Source: Lecanicillium sp. G3
Lineage: Eukaryota; Ascomycota; Sordariomycetes; Hypocreales; Cordycipitaceae
DNA: 64,000 nucleotides
Reading direction: 5' to 3'
Assembly (NCBI GenBank): GCA_037575805.1
Contig: JAZHPD010000002.1
Coordinates: 248,001 to 312,000 of the forward strand
Part shown: piece by piece, positions 12,101 through 21,060 of the stretch
Layout of the letters: each line of letters begins with the position of its first letter
Numbering within the stretch: the first letter of the stretch is position 1
The notes under the pieces: generated by a model
Database searches by the model: none
Seen by the model: the letters and a program-made list of their open reading frames with translations, nothing else
Told to the model about the DNA's origin: nothing
Translations under genes and position numbers: made by a program

Positions 12101-14780
12101 TAGTGGCGGTGACCATCTCGGACCATGGTCCAGGCCATCAGCAACCAGCCTGGCTGCCGTCCTCTTCACGTCGGGGTCGACAGGTCAACCCAAGGGGGTC
12201 AAGCTTGAGCATCGCGGCCTGCTGCGCCTTGTCAAGGATAACCACTTTCAAGATGCGGCAGCGCCTCCGACCATGGCCCACATCAGCAGCATCGCCTTTG
12301 ACATGGCCATGGCAGAGGTGTACGTGCCGCTGCTCAACGGAGGCACGGTGGTCTGCGTCGACAACTGCGTCGTGCTGGACCCCCCCGCCGTGGCGGGTGA
12401 CTTGTCGCAAAACGGCGTGGATACCCTCATCATCACGCCGGCCCTGATGAAGCAATACGTCCGCGAGTGCCCTGAAATATTTACCAACTTACATTTTCTC
12501 GCCTTGGGCGGGGACAGGGCTGACGAGCAGGATATACGGGCGGCAAGACAGCTGATGAAGGGGAAACGATCAGTCGTGAATGCATATGGGCCGACGGAAA
12601 ACACCGGGGCCAGTCTTGTATACACTTTCCAAGATGAGGAAAGGTGCACAAACGGAGTCCCCATCGGCCGGACCATCACCAACTCTGGTGCCTATGTCAT
12701 GGATTCGCAGCAGCAGCTCGTCCCGATTGGCGTCGTTGGTGAGCTCGTCGTGACTGGCGATGGTCTGGCGAGGGGCTACCTGAACCCCCAGCACGAGATT
12801 GATCGCTTCGTCTCCGTCTCGATCGGAGAAGAGAAGACGACAAGGGCCTACCGCACGGGCGATCTGGTGCGCTACAGGCCGCTGGATGCGGAGCTCGAGT
12901 TCCTGGGCCGCATCGACGGCCAGGTCAAGATACGCGGGCAGAGGGTTGAGCTGGGCGAGATTGAGCACGTGCTTCGCAGCCACGAGTCCGTCGACGATGC
13001 CGCTGCGGTGTTGATGCGGCGAGAGACGGACGAAGCATCGATTGCCGGGTTTGTTGTTGTTCGTGACGATGACGCGGCATGGACAGGTGGCATGGACCGA
13101 TGTCGTGATCATGAGGCACAGTTCATCGACAGGTGGGAGTGGCGGTTCGAAAACGGCACGTTGGTCGACATTGGGGGCCGTCTTATCGGCTGCCCTTTGG
13201 CGCCTTGCCAGCACGAGATGGACAAAGCAGAAATCAAAGCGTGGCTGGACGATACAGTTAGCGCCATCTACAGCGGAGGCGATCCAGGCTGCGTTCTTGA
13301 AATTGGTCCCGGCTATGGCGCGCTCCTCTTCAGCTTACACGAGGGACTTGATCATTATATTGGAATCGAGCCGTCTACCGCAGCCGTCGAACATATCACA
13401 CAAGCGCTAGAGTCCATGCCGAAGCTCGCTGAAAAGGTTCAGCTGGTCAAGGGTTCGCCCACTGACATTGGCCGTGCCAAGCTTGGAGCCGCGCCAAGTC
13501 TCGTCGTCTTGAACTCAGTCACGCAACACTTTCCCAGCCAATACTACCTTGCAAAGGCTGTCCAGGCGCTGCTGGATATGAAGGGGGTGGAGCGCATCTT
13601 TGTCGGCGACGTGCGCTCCCGGTCGCTCAACAGGCAGCTCGTCGCCGCAAGGGCGTTGCATGACGCCGGACAGGATGCCACTACGAAGGACATGCTGGCC
13701 ATGATGGAGGACGCGGAAGAGGAGGAGCTCGAGCTCTGCGTGGACACCGAGTTCTTCACGAACTTGGCATGCTCCTTTCCGGACAAGGTCGCGCACGTGG
13801 AGATCCTCCCCAGGATGATGCGCGCGACCAACGAGCTCAGCAGCTACCGGTACAATGTCGTTGTTCACCTAAAGACTGGACCACCATCCAGGCTGCAGAT
13901 TCGGACCGTGGGGGCGGACTCGTGGATCGACTACACCGAGGCAAAGCTGGACCGTGCTGCGCTCTTGCGTCTCTTGCAGGATGCCCGTTTGCCGTCCGTG
14001 GTGTGCGTAGCCAACATTCCGCACAGCAAGTCCGTCTTGGAGAGGCAGATTGTCGAGGAGCTCGAGACCAACACCGCCAACACCGCTGTCCACGACTGGC
14101 TCCCGCCCGCACGCCAAAAGGCCCAAAGCCGCCCAGCGCTCTGCGCCGTCGACCTCCTGGACATTGCAGAGCAGACGGGCCGCTACAAAGTAGCCATCAG
14201 CTGGGCCAGGCAACGCTCGCAGCAGGGAGGCCTGGACGCCATCTTCTATCGTGGCGATGCCGCCATGTCCGGCAAGGCCTTGTTTCGGTTTCCCACGGAC
14301 AGCGAAGGGCAGGTGCCTGTCTGCAACACGCCGCTCAAGGCGCAATGGAGACTGAGGCTTGGCGATCAGCTCCGTCTGCTGCTGCGGGACAGGCTGCCCC
14401 CTTACATGGTTCCGCACACCGTCAAGCTGCTGCGCAGAATGCCCGTCAACGTCAGCGGTAAGCTCGACCGCGCAGCGCTGGCAAGGCGAATCCAGGGCCG
14501 GCCGGTCAGGGCACGAGCGGCTGGGCGAGGTTCGTTTCGGAGGCCGGCGTCGGAGACGGAGCGCACGCTGCAGACCATATGGAGCGAGACGCTCGGCATC
14601 AATCCCGACGCCATCGGACTGGACGACAGCTTCTTTCATCTGGGTGGTGATTCCATTACAGCCATGGTGACGTCCGCAAGGGCTCGGGAATCCGGTTTGA
14701 ACATCTCTGCCGCCGACATTATGACCATTCAGAGGCTGTCTCTGTTGGCTACCGGCAGTGTGGTCCATAGTTCAAACTAG
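6183..14780 (+). CDS. Two-module NRPS: C(partial)-A-T-E-C-A(MT)-T
   Basis: One intron-free frame of 2,865 residues. Residues 1-235 resemble only the C-terminal lobe of a condensation domain and lack HHxxxDG. A1 runs from about 250 to 775, with core FTSGSTGAPKG near 406 and SGKTDRKAL at its end. T1 has GGDSITAM near 842. A Gln-rich linker (about 883-900) leads to an epimerisation domain with HHSVVDLVSW near 1041 and the E-type FPVEILFNYEG. C2 has an intact HHIIYDGWS near 1512. A2 has FTSGSTGQPKG near 1994 and is split between A8 and A9 by an N-methyltransferase (SAM motif VLEIGPGYG near 2371). T2 has GGDSITAM near 2820. The protein ends about 40 residues later with no TE, R or terminal C domain. 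Hand-aligned ten-residue codes are DVNDISAPTK (A1) and DMAIAGAGAK (A2), which I cannot assign to substrates. Predicted product: D-amino acid joined to an N-methyl amino acid; release unknown. Confidence 0.95.
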   Translation: MTIKEIRSITNGTALPASNAKHPDDEGNDADVCTMSISDVLGTGDNQQAPLPALTAAYAMAALCGAWALMLGRMANTSEVVIGISIAARLTSLKISWTGKDKASEFLEPIFQELIHPMLDQRVHGRQSSSADPKDGTSFVHRKVLAVELTGITYDNDDFPWLGKHSSGNVSAPIALSLYLGLHQATSGNAESPLAALQPWMVNNLPQQLPFVARQLHGGGAAENMTIADVQLASAQDLERLWAWNAQVPEALNRCVHEIVDEVVRKQPDAVAISAWDGSLTYSQLDRLATMLAVRLAAAGAAEPNSFVPLCFEKSMWATVAVLGVLKAGAGFVLLDPSLPEKRLQSMLAQTNSQLIICAPCTEELSHRLVHTSISLSWELFDGPHDEKYDVVPASGHSPTSVAYVSFTSGSTGAPKGVVITNANAASALYHQAGLLELTDKSIVYDFAAYSFDVSINNIFTTLAAGACLHVPSNDDRNNNLEQSIISSRASVLDVTPSVARLLNPQKLVDLRTLIFSGEALRRDDVERWWGRVPRIHHAYGPSECTPTSTFNASPHAMEQVVSIGRGSGAVTWVVSPDDDRQLLPPGCIGELLLEGPIVGPGYLADQELTDAMFVDNLLWLLKGSKQRAGRKGRLYKTGDLVRYDSCGRLFFVGRKDSQIKIHGQRVEVGEIEHVVKDCVAEAKQVFVQVVERRRGAGGDGAGGSAKVLAAFLEIPSSVAAVDGVATKAASLISLTPHIGKRLAERLPGYMVPTMFIAVRELPMTPSGKTDRKALLDIGVSFLSPLSSSSQHSLANKNANGQTTAKDGQPKTGMERQLQAIWGRVLNVEPATIGTHDSFVRLGGDSITAMQTCSMARLSGIHVRVVDILREKTITKLAQCASLQQLQQPQQPQQPQQQQQDKSPALCNAMKQLSGNSLLLGPIQQLYCKLQPDPSICFDQYFFLAARQPIKTPALHAALEAIVRRHESLRSRFRKSHDGRWGLHTVDDALQSFRLDVQESAGVDTAQAISRCRATLNMYAGPTLAAVLLGRPGSQKLFLTVHHSVVDLVSWRVILGELEELLTTGVVQGLPPLGFRKWVSLQAQYAAEHLGSLDNQPRGKAQMSYRSYWGMGQLANEQRHVVTKRIAIDEQASAAILATCQGTLSARPFELLMATLLCTFHTVFHDRPLPLLFCEGHGRELWNDDIDISSTVGWFTTLWPVDASTRQSASLLETLRQTQQCIARLRKNGWSWFTSQFTDEASADELASTFPVEILFNYEGSYQQLERKNGLFEQVSIPDGSAPDSNGEVRRFGLFEIASRLDGGRIVTEVDYHKDMRHQPSIVRWLEGYEEALMQLSKGILPSDGARTGTGSLSTPAPPGGAVPDDLSLPGGNTTVIPKTYSSGPVEQSFAQQRLWFMDQLYPGSTWSLMAFAVRLRGPLQLEALIAAFDAVKRRHDVLRTTFASANGANLQAVHPFQPRHLKMVDVRSEDELEEALKLDHTTPLDLQATPGWRGTVYRRTDHDNTLSVVFHHIIYDGWSLDILRRELGTFYAAARSGHDPLSTVDPLPIQYCDYAIWERDQAQTQVWQSQLDYWVKQLDNSRPAKLLYDKSRPDTPSGLTGLSSFRIQGALNRRLRNRCEEMEATLFTVLLALLGATYYRLSGEGDATIGVANANRDLPELQGLIGCFVNIQCIRIRAEGETFAGLVQQVHEMVLASLANKDVPFDRVVSRLQPERAVARHPLVQTVFTLHSQLDFGKFTFDGVETEPLVSPIGSALDLEFHVYQEEDALRGEVVYSQDLYEESTVTNMISTFFKVLESSLSQPMHAVASLPLWTSHDYASMAALGLIRIPETSYPRNSSIVDVFRQQVAGHANRDAVRDSSGRLTYREVDQKSDLVARWLRKRSLAPETLVGVLARRSCETVVAFLGILKANLAQLPLDIRNPPARIETILASAPECKIVFVSSDEPFAHRLDRVELVRIQDTLEHGGDTISGGDHLGPWSRPSATSLAAVLFTSGSTGQPKGVKLEHRGLLRLVKDNHFQDAAAPPTMAHISSIAFDMAMAEVYVPLLNGGTVVCVDNCVVLDPPAVAGDLSQNGVDTLIITPALMKQYVRECPEIFTNLHFLALGGDRADEQDIRAARQLMKGKRSVVNAYGPTENTGASLVYTFQDEERCTNGVPIGRTITNSGAYVMDSQQQLVPIGVVGELVVTGDGLARGYLNPQHEIDRFVSVSIGEEKTTRAYRTGDLVRYRPLDAELEFLGRIDGQVKIRGQRVELGEIEHVLRSHESVDDAAAVLMRRETDEASIAGFVVVRDDDAAWTGGMDRCRDHEAQFIDRWEWRFENGTLVDIGGRLIGCPLAPCQHEMDKAEIKAWLDDTVSAIYSGGDPGCVLEIGPGYGALLFSLHEGLDHYIGIEPSTAAVEHITQALESMPKLAEKVQLVKGSPTDIGRAKLGAAPSLVVLNSVTQHFPSQYYLAKAVQALLDMKGVERIFVGDVRSRSLNRQLVAARALHDAGQDATTKDMLAMMEDAEEEELELCVDTEFFTNLACSFPDKVAHVEILPRMMRATNELSSYRYNVVVHLKTGPPSRLQIRTVGADSWIDYTEAKLDRAALLRLLQDARLPSVVCVANIPHSKSVLERQIVEELETNTANTAVHDWLPPARQKAQSRPALCAVDLLDIAEQTGRYKVAISWARQRSQQGGLDAIFYRGDAAMSGKALFRFPTDSEGQVPVCNTPLKAQWRLRLGDQLRLLLRDRLPPYMVPHTVKLLRRMPVNVSGKLDRAALARRIQGRPVRARAAGRGSFRRPASETERTLQTIWSETLGINPDAIGLDDSFFHLGGDSITAMVTSARARESGLNISAADIMTIQRLSLLATGSVVHSSN
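8830..8883 (+). repeat. CAA-repeat encoding a Gln-rich NRPS linker
   Basis: A near-perfect CAA tract with CCA interruptions, in frame within the NRPS between T1 and the epimerisation domain. It encodes a Gln/Pro run of roughly 17 residues. Such a tract is likely to vary in length between strains and would act as a flexible tether. Confidence 0.85.
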
Positions 14781-14939
14781 TTATAAACGAAAAAAAGACC
14801 CAACCAAAAAAAAGAAAAAAAAGAGAGAGAGGGAGGGAGAGGGAAAACCGGCAGTAGTATAGCCCATACATTGCGTTCAACACTTTTGAATCATTGAACT
14901 AGTTGGTCCGTTTGGGGGTATAAATTAGACGAACTAGTT
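14775..14939. repeat. Three copies of palindrome AACTAGTT
   Basis: Exact copies at 14775-14782 (overlapping the NRPS stop), 14897-14904 and 14932-14939, with an imperfect fourth copy near 14976. Three copies of an 8-base palindrome in 165 bp are unexpected. They may mark regulatory sites or debris of a small insertion at the 3' end of the NRPS. Confidence 0.4.
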
Positions 14940-16499
14940 TCAACCTGCAGTTCAAACCTACAGTACAAATGGAGCAACTAGTAAAACCAAGAGTCCTCCT
15001 GCATTTTATAACTTATTCAGTCTTTATTTACGGTCCGACAATAACTTCTCATCTATCATGGTTACGGTTGACTGAATGCCCTTCTTTGGCTACACCTGGA
15101 TGCAAGGCAACGCAGTGGGATGCTGACGGCAAAGCGGCAGAGATCATTCGCCGGCCCCTGTCGGCTTGCATCTGTCGCCCAAGCTTTTCGAGCAAGATTT
15201 AGGCATCCAGGTTTCGGTCCCGGGGGCCAAGGCAGCAAGGAGTAGGCAGGCAGCAAGGGGGATGACCGAGCATGGCAGCGCTGCGCTGAGCCGTGGTTTC
15301 TCGGTGCCCAAAGACGGGTTCAATGTTATTATCGACCAGGATTTAGAGATTTAGGATTTTCTTGTTAAAACTTGTTTTTTTTTTTTTAATAAAATACAAG
15401 GCAAATCTTTACATTATCTTGCCGGGGCGTGTCGAATAGGAGTCGGCAGATTGGTATGCTAGTATAGCCAAATCTCCCGGCAGTGCGAAGCGAAGAAAGC
15501 CGACTAAATTTAAATTTTTCCCGCTCGAGATCTATCCCTGGGTAGTAATCCGTGCTCTGTCTGTAACATGGCCGAATCTGGACAAGGTATGCAGATGCAG
15601 GCATGCAGAAAAGGGTCGAGCAAAAAAAAACGGTGTATTGGGTTGCATCAATGTATCAGGGCCGTGACAAGCTCAAACTCTGCAAGTGTGGTGAGGGAAA
15701 AAAAAAATGAGAACCTGGAGTGCTACGGAGCAGACAGACTGCAGATTTGAGTTGATGCAAAGACCCGCACGCTATAATGATAATAACAGCGCAGAGTGCC
15801 AATCGCCGTGTGTACTTGGCACTTGGATTGTCCATCTAACCCATGTAAAAACTGAGTATGCTTAACCCTTTGGGTTGCAGGGCACTGAATCGCCGGTCTT
15901 CTTCTCTCACTCCATTTGACAGGGACCCTTGCTCAACAGGGGGGTTGAAGCGAACGAAAGGAGATTTGAAACTCTGATTTTGATTTGCAACGCAAAATGA
16001 GATGATTTAAAAAAACATATCACACGTGTAAATTGTTGAGAGCGGGGGTGGACGCGTTCTGGCAGGGATTCACGTAAAACAAACGAAAAACGAAACCAAA
16101 AAGAGGAAGACGAGACAAAAGAGGTCATGAGAACGATTTCCAATGTTGCAAGTCGATTGCGTATGCGGAGTACATACACGGTAATAGAGAAAAGCAAAAG
16201 AAAAAAGCCGGGTAAACGGAGAAAGCGTTGCCGGGCTGACAAACTCTTGTTCTGCTGATGCGATCAGATAAAACAAAAAAAAAAAGAATGTTTTTTTTTA
16301 TTATTATTAATTCATATTTTTAAAGCATTAACGTTTCACGACGAGAGTTGAGTTGCCCGATCGAGGCACACGATTGGACGAATAGGGGCGGACAGCAAAG
16401 GTGGATTCCTGCTTTTGCGCAGCGTTGCTGACGAATCATGGCTCCGTTGCGCTAAACTGCATGTAGAAGTATATTTTATGCGCAGGAGAGAAGAGCGGG

Positions 16500-16554
<55 letters not shown>

Positions 16555-17742
16555 GCCCAGCAGGCACCACGCCAGTCAAGATTTAACAAGACCCGGCGCT
16601 AGGCAAGGCGGTGCCGGATGTGGGGTGGGCCTCTTTTCTTGTCCCAATCGCTGCGCTGCGCTCGCAGCTTAGCACAAAGTCCGGCGATTTGCTTGCTGGC
16701 GATTGCAAAGGGCAGGCAGCAAGAAAGTTGAGCTAGCGGGGGGGGAGAAACATCATTCCTTTTTATTTGGTCCGGTCTTTTTCCTTTTGCTGCTGCCTGT
16801 AATATGGAAAGCAAGCTAGGCTCAACTTTGGCAGTGATAAGGTGTGCAGAAGTGTACTCCGTTAGAGCATGTGCGGGCAGGGGATCGTGTCATTGTTTGG
16901 ATGGATGGATCATCCATCCTCGTCCATCCTCCATCCTCCATCCTTCTCACGGTGGTCCATTGACCGCTCGGGTGTGTGCGCTTTTTGCTGCCGTCTTCAC
17001 CTGCCGTCCGGCCTCTCTCTCTCTCTCTCTCTCTGTCTGATCACTCACAACTGGGTAGTGTATGGCGAGGTACTTCGATCCCGCCGCAGCAAAACAGCCA
17101 CTGCGGGCGGAGGTGCCCCCGCTAGCGCCCGCTGGTGTTGTGTGTGCGCCCAGCGCCCTGTCGTTAATTTATGCACGACCATGCATGTGAAGGTGGGCGG
17201 GCGCGCCGGTACTTTGAGTCACCGCCCAGGCGAAAAGCTTGGCGTCGACGACAAGACTTTGGATCTGGGCAAGATGTTAAGACGTACGAGATGCTGATAT
17301 TACCGACAATCTGTTGCCATCGCAAAACAAACAATGCAGGTCACGGTAAAGAGAAAATGTTAGAAAAAATAAAATTTTGACATTTTTTTTTGTTGTGGTT
17401 TCTATGTAATTTTCTTTCTTGAGCAAGTTTATGCTCGTCTGGCCGTGCCACTCGTACCGCCGCGAGGCGGGAGCGGTCACTGGCTGTGATTCTGTCTATC
17501 GTGTACAATTGTAGAGTGTGGTGTGTATCCTGTATATATCCCCAAAAAGTGTAAAACGCCAAATGTAAATGTGAAATGCCATTTCCCCCAAGTGGTATAT
17601 CCAAGTAGCCTTTTTGTGCAATGAATCGAAAGATGAAATGAGAAAACGCCGTGAGATGCCGAAAACGCTTTAGATCGCTAGTCGCTTTTTTTTGTTTGTC
17701 GCTGATGGAGAGAGAAAAGAAGAGTCGCCAAGTGTATCCGAT
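14781..17742. other. Gene-free stretch downstream of the NRPS
   Basis: No tailoring gene, release enzyme or transporter was found in these 3 kb. I looked for a continuation of the NRPS (terminal C, TE or R motifs) in all three plus frames and saw none. The stretch holds purine-rich tracts, a 54-base poly-A run at 16500-16553, tandem CATCC-type repeats near 16905-16945 and a CT microsatellite near 17013-17035. Confidence 0.5.
16500..16553 (+). repeat. 54-base poly-A tract
   Basis: An uninterrupted run of A, flanked by a purine-rich left side and a GC-rich right side. It could be a hypervariable homopolymer or the tail of an old retroposed insert. No coding sequence or target duplication around it supports the second reading. 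Confidence 0.85.
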
Positions 17743-18561
17743 CTAGTAGACCATGATGGCGGATACCAGGCCGGTCGCGTTGCGGCGGCCGGTGTAGTAC
17801 TCTTCGTCCCCGTAGACTTGCCGCGACGACTCTTTGGCAGACTGCTGGGAGCTGGAGCCGTCGGCGAGCAGCGGCATGGGCGTCTCGGCGGGCGAGGGGG
17901 GCATCGACTCGTCGTCGGACGTGTCCGAGTCGTGGTGGTCGGCGAGCAGCTCGGGAGGCGAGCTGCTGTGCGAGGGGGTGCGGACGAGCTCGAGCTGCGC
18001 GTAGTCCTCCTCGAGATCCTCCTCGTCATCGTCGACCTCCTCGACCGTGGTGACGACGCCGGCGGTGGAGGAAGCGGCGGGAGCGGCAACGGTCACCTCC
18101 TCGGCGTCAAAGTCAGAGTCGGAGTCGGACTCGTCCTCGTCGTACTCCTCCTCCTCCTCATCCTCGTCGTCGACGGCCTCCTCGACGATGCGGTCGGCCC
18201 ACTGGATGTGGCGCTTCTCGGTGTTGTGGGCGGCCTTGGTGTCGCGGACCGACTGGTTGTACCAGCGCTCCTGCTCGCGTTCGGCGTCGGCGAGCTCGAC
18301 CATGAGGGAATCGAGCAGGTTGGCGTGGCCGACGAGCAGGCGGAGGTCGTGGTCGGGCTGGGCGGCCTCGCGGGAGAGCTTGCCGCGGGCCTTGTGCGCC
18401 AGGTAGTAGGTCTGGGTGATGGACATGCTTTTGCGGGAGGGAGCGGCGAGGACCTGGCGAGAGTGTGTGGTTGTGGTGGTTGTGGTGTTGTTGTTGTTGG
18501 TTGAAGAAGCAGCAAGCTTGCTGTGGACGGCGGTGGGCTGGAGAGTAGCTGTGGCAGACAT
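17743..18561 (-). CDS. Conserved acidic ascomycete protein, function unknown
   Basis: Single exon, 272 residues from the Met at 18561. The frame stays open upstream to 18786, but that part looks like 5' UTR. After a low-complexity Ser/Thr/Asn N-terminus comes the part that looks conserved: SITQTYYLAHKARGKLSREA, then LRLLVGHANLLDSLMVELAD, which reads as two amphipathic helices. The second half is extremely acidic (long Asp/Glu runs) and Ser/Pro-rich, hence disordered. I recall similar helix-plus-acidic-tail proteins across Pezizomycotina but know no function. There is no signal peptide, membrane segment or catalytic motif. A nuclear or cytosolic scaffold is only a guess. Confidence 0.75.
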   Translation of the reverse strand: MSATATLQPTAVHSKLAASSTNNNNTTTTTTTHSRQVLAAPSRKSMSITQTYYLAHKARGKLSREAAQPDHDLRLLVGHANLLDSLMVELADAEREQERWYNQSVRDTKAAHNTEKRHIQWADRIVEEAVDDEDEEEEEYDEDESDSDSDFDAEEVTVAAPAASSTAGVVTTVEEVDDDEEDLEEDYAQLELVRTPSHSSSPPELLADHHDSDTSDDESMPPSPAETPMPLLADGSSSQQSAKESSRQVYGDEEYYTGRRNATGLVSAIMVY

Positions 18562-19278
18562 GATGGAGTAAAAACTGGCTGTATGAAACACTATATAGGT
18601 GTGCCTAGTTTTTTTTCTTTTTTTCCCGCCTTGTTCCCTTGATAGGCTTTGGTTGTATTTTTTTCTTATATGTATTGGTGAGTCAGGTCCCGGTTGCGGG
18701 TACTCGAGTGGATATAAGCAGGGACGTGTGGCGGCAGTGGTGTCGTCGTGGTTGATGTATTGGTGATGGCGAGTGATGTCAAGCAAAGTGTGGGACGGAG
18801 ATGCTTTGCCGTTGCAAGTTTGTAAATGTGTTGATTGATTGGATATGCTGTTGTCGAATAGATTTGGGAGAATAAAGGGAGACGAACCGGGAAAAGGGTG
18901 GGTGGGAGGTCGGCATTCTTTTAATCTTGGTCCCTCGCGAAGTATGAGACCAACCCGATGCGCACCGGGAAACTACAAGGCGCCCGTGGCCCTGGAAGAT
19001 GGGGGGGGGCGGAGTTTGCGTACGCGGGACCCGAGCATAACGAATGCGCCCAGGGCGTGATGGGTCTTTCTGGTATGAGTGGAGAACCAAGGGTCCGCTA
19101 GCTCGCCGCGCCCGCCTCGCGCCTTGATGACAAGCCCGTGGACATTTGCAATCCCCGGCGGGCCGCTGACATATTCACTTTTGCTTGCGTGAGCAAAAAC
19201 CCAGGGGCCAGAAAAAGTTGCGAAGCGAGAGAGCGGGAACGAGTGAGCAAGGCTGGCACACCTTGTTCCCTCTCCTCT

Positions 19279-19298
19279 CCCCCCCCCCCCCCCCCCCC
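19279..19298 (+). repeat. Poly-C tract
   Basis: A run of 20 consecutive C, preceded by a CT-rich segment. Its length in the assembly may be unreliable. Confidence 0.8.
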
Positions 19299-19559
19299 GT
19301 CTCTTCCCCGTCTCGGGCCCGGAATGGTCGTCTCGTTCTGTAACTACCCTTCCTTCTGTTGAAGGCTGTTTGCTGGAGACTCACTCAACACAACTAACTG
19401 ATTGTCCGGGCTCGCTCTCCATCTCGCTCCCGCTCGCTCCCAGGCTCGGATTTTACAGGGCATGACCCCAGTAAACCAGTACGTACCAGCACCGTGCTGC
19501 GGTACGCGGTCCGTGGCTGAGACACTGCGCCCGCACCCATGTACCTTGTCGTATTCTGG

Positions 19560-19569
19560 TACGGAGTAC
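19560..19569. repeat. TACGGAGTA motif copy
   Basis: TACGGAGTAC in the long intergenic region. It is an isolated copy of the dispersed nine-base motif described in the findings. Confidence 0.7.
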
Positions 19570-21033
19570 AGATACATTAGCAAGTAGCATCAAACACAAC
19601 ACACAAGCACTCGGCACCGAGACTCGCTCTCTCGGCGCCTGCAGCGCACCTCCCCATACCTGCACTACAACTACAGCACACACCCCCATATAGGCCTACA
19701 GCATGCAGCACTACAGACAGCCCAACAATAATAAACTTTGTATGATTTTCGTCAGTTATGTGATTTACAGGGCGCCATGGGCGCCATTAGGCAGCCATTA
19801 ATCCGTGGCTTGTTTTGCCTTTTTACTTTTGCTGCACTTCTCTGCGCTTCTTCTCACTTCTACCCGATGTTCACGCAGCAAAGCCTCGGACGTGCTCGGA
19901 GTCCAGATACAGCCCGTGACTCTTCCCTAACTACCAACCCTACCAACCCCCCCCCTCCGCAGCATAAACTCTAAATTCCAAGTTTACCCTTTCCGCTGGG
20001 GGAATAAGATGGAAGTTTCCTAGCCCTGTTGCTGAGGAATCCATCCGTCCAGTAACCAGCCGGCAAAGTCACCGCAGCCTGGGCCCCCGTAACCCCGTCA
20101 CCTTCTCACCCCAACCAAGCACACCATAACTCACAACACAGTGACCATAACGCCTAGATTCATAAGCCGCTGCGGGGGGCCCAGCTTAGAAACCCTGATA
20201 GTGTCAATGTCCGTCTAATTCCGCGGCCGTGAGTTTTTAGTGATTCAGCAAACCAGAACCAGCACGCCCCTTTGTCCGTTATGGAATTAACGATGCAGAG
20301 TAATTAGGACTAATTTCTTTTTCTTTTTTCTTCTATTCGAGTCAGATTGTTTATCCGCCCTTTGAATAGGATTTGATTAGGCAGCAAACACCGGTTCGCA
20401 GTTTCTTTGTACTTCACACCTTGTCATGTCTCTGATGCATGCAAAGTAAACATGGCCCTTCCTCCCCCCCGAACCATTGTTCGAGCTCGAGCATCGGCGC
20501 CGAAACATTTAGCGACATCCAACTGAGATGCACCATGGACCCGACCACTATGGGAGACATGGACGCGTACGCGAACAACCAGGCTGTGCAAGGATAGCAG
20601 GTACGCTGCAGCAGACTCGCATATTCCATCCCAGCAGGGTAATCAACTCGCGCTGTGAGATACGTGCCTGTTCTCAGCCGCAAAATCAGGCACAGAGGCA
20701 GAATGCGCACACGAAATCGGCCCCGCTGACTGCAATCTGGCCAAGGACACTGCTTGCTTGTCGTGGGCTATTGCGTGGCCCCAGGGTGCTTGGCCCCCCC
20801 TGCAGCTGAACTGACAGACGTGTTGTCCTTTTTTTTTTTTTGGCTGTTCGTCTATCTGTCTTTCTGTCAGGCTGCCTTTTTTCCGGCGCCGCGCATTTGC
20901 ACAGCCCTGTGAATGCGACGACCGGGAGGACGACGCTCTCGTCTTGTGGCTTGTCGGGCTGGCGCTAAAACTGCGTACGTGCCAACGTTGCGGAGTACGT
21001 AGAAGCACTTACCTGTATGGACCTAACTACATG

Positions 21034-21060
21034 TGAATCCCGGCTCTGCACCGGGATTCA
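21034..21060. other. Perfect 10-bp stem with 7-base loop
   Basis: TGAATCCCGG at 21034-21043 pairs exactly with CCGGGATTCA at 21051-21060 around the loop CTCTGCA. The 7-base loop recalls a tRNA T-arm, but the stem is twice as long and no acceptor or anticodon arm can be built around it. No oligo-U tract follows. Possible roles are a structured RNA element or a palindromic binding site. Confidence 0.45.

Noticed and set aside
13869..14768. 299-codon minus-strand frame in the 3' end of the NRPS
   Set aside because: Overlaps the second A and T domains of the NRPS and has no domain of its own.
21034..21060. Possible tRNA T-arm
   Set aside because: The stem is 10 bp rather than 5 and no cloverleaf can be drawn around it.
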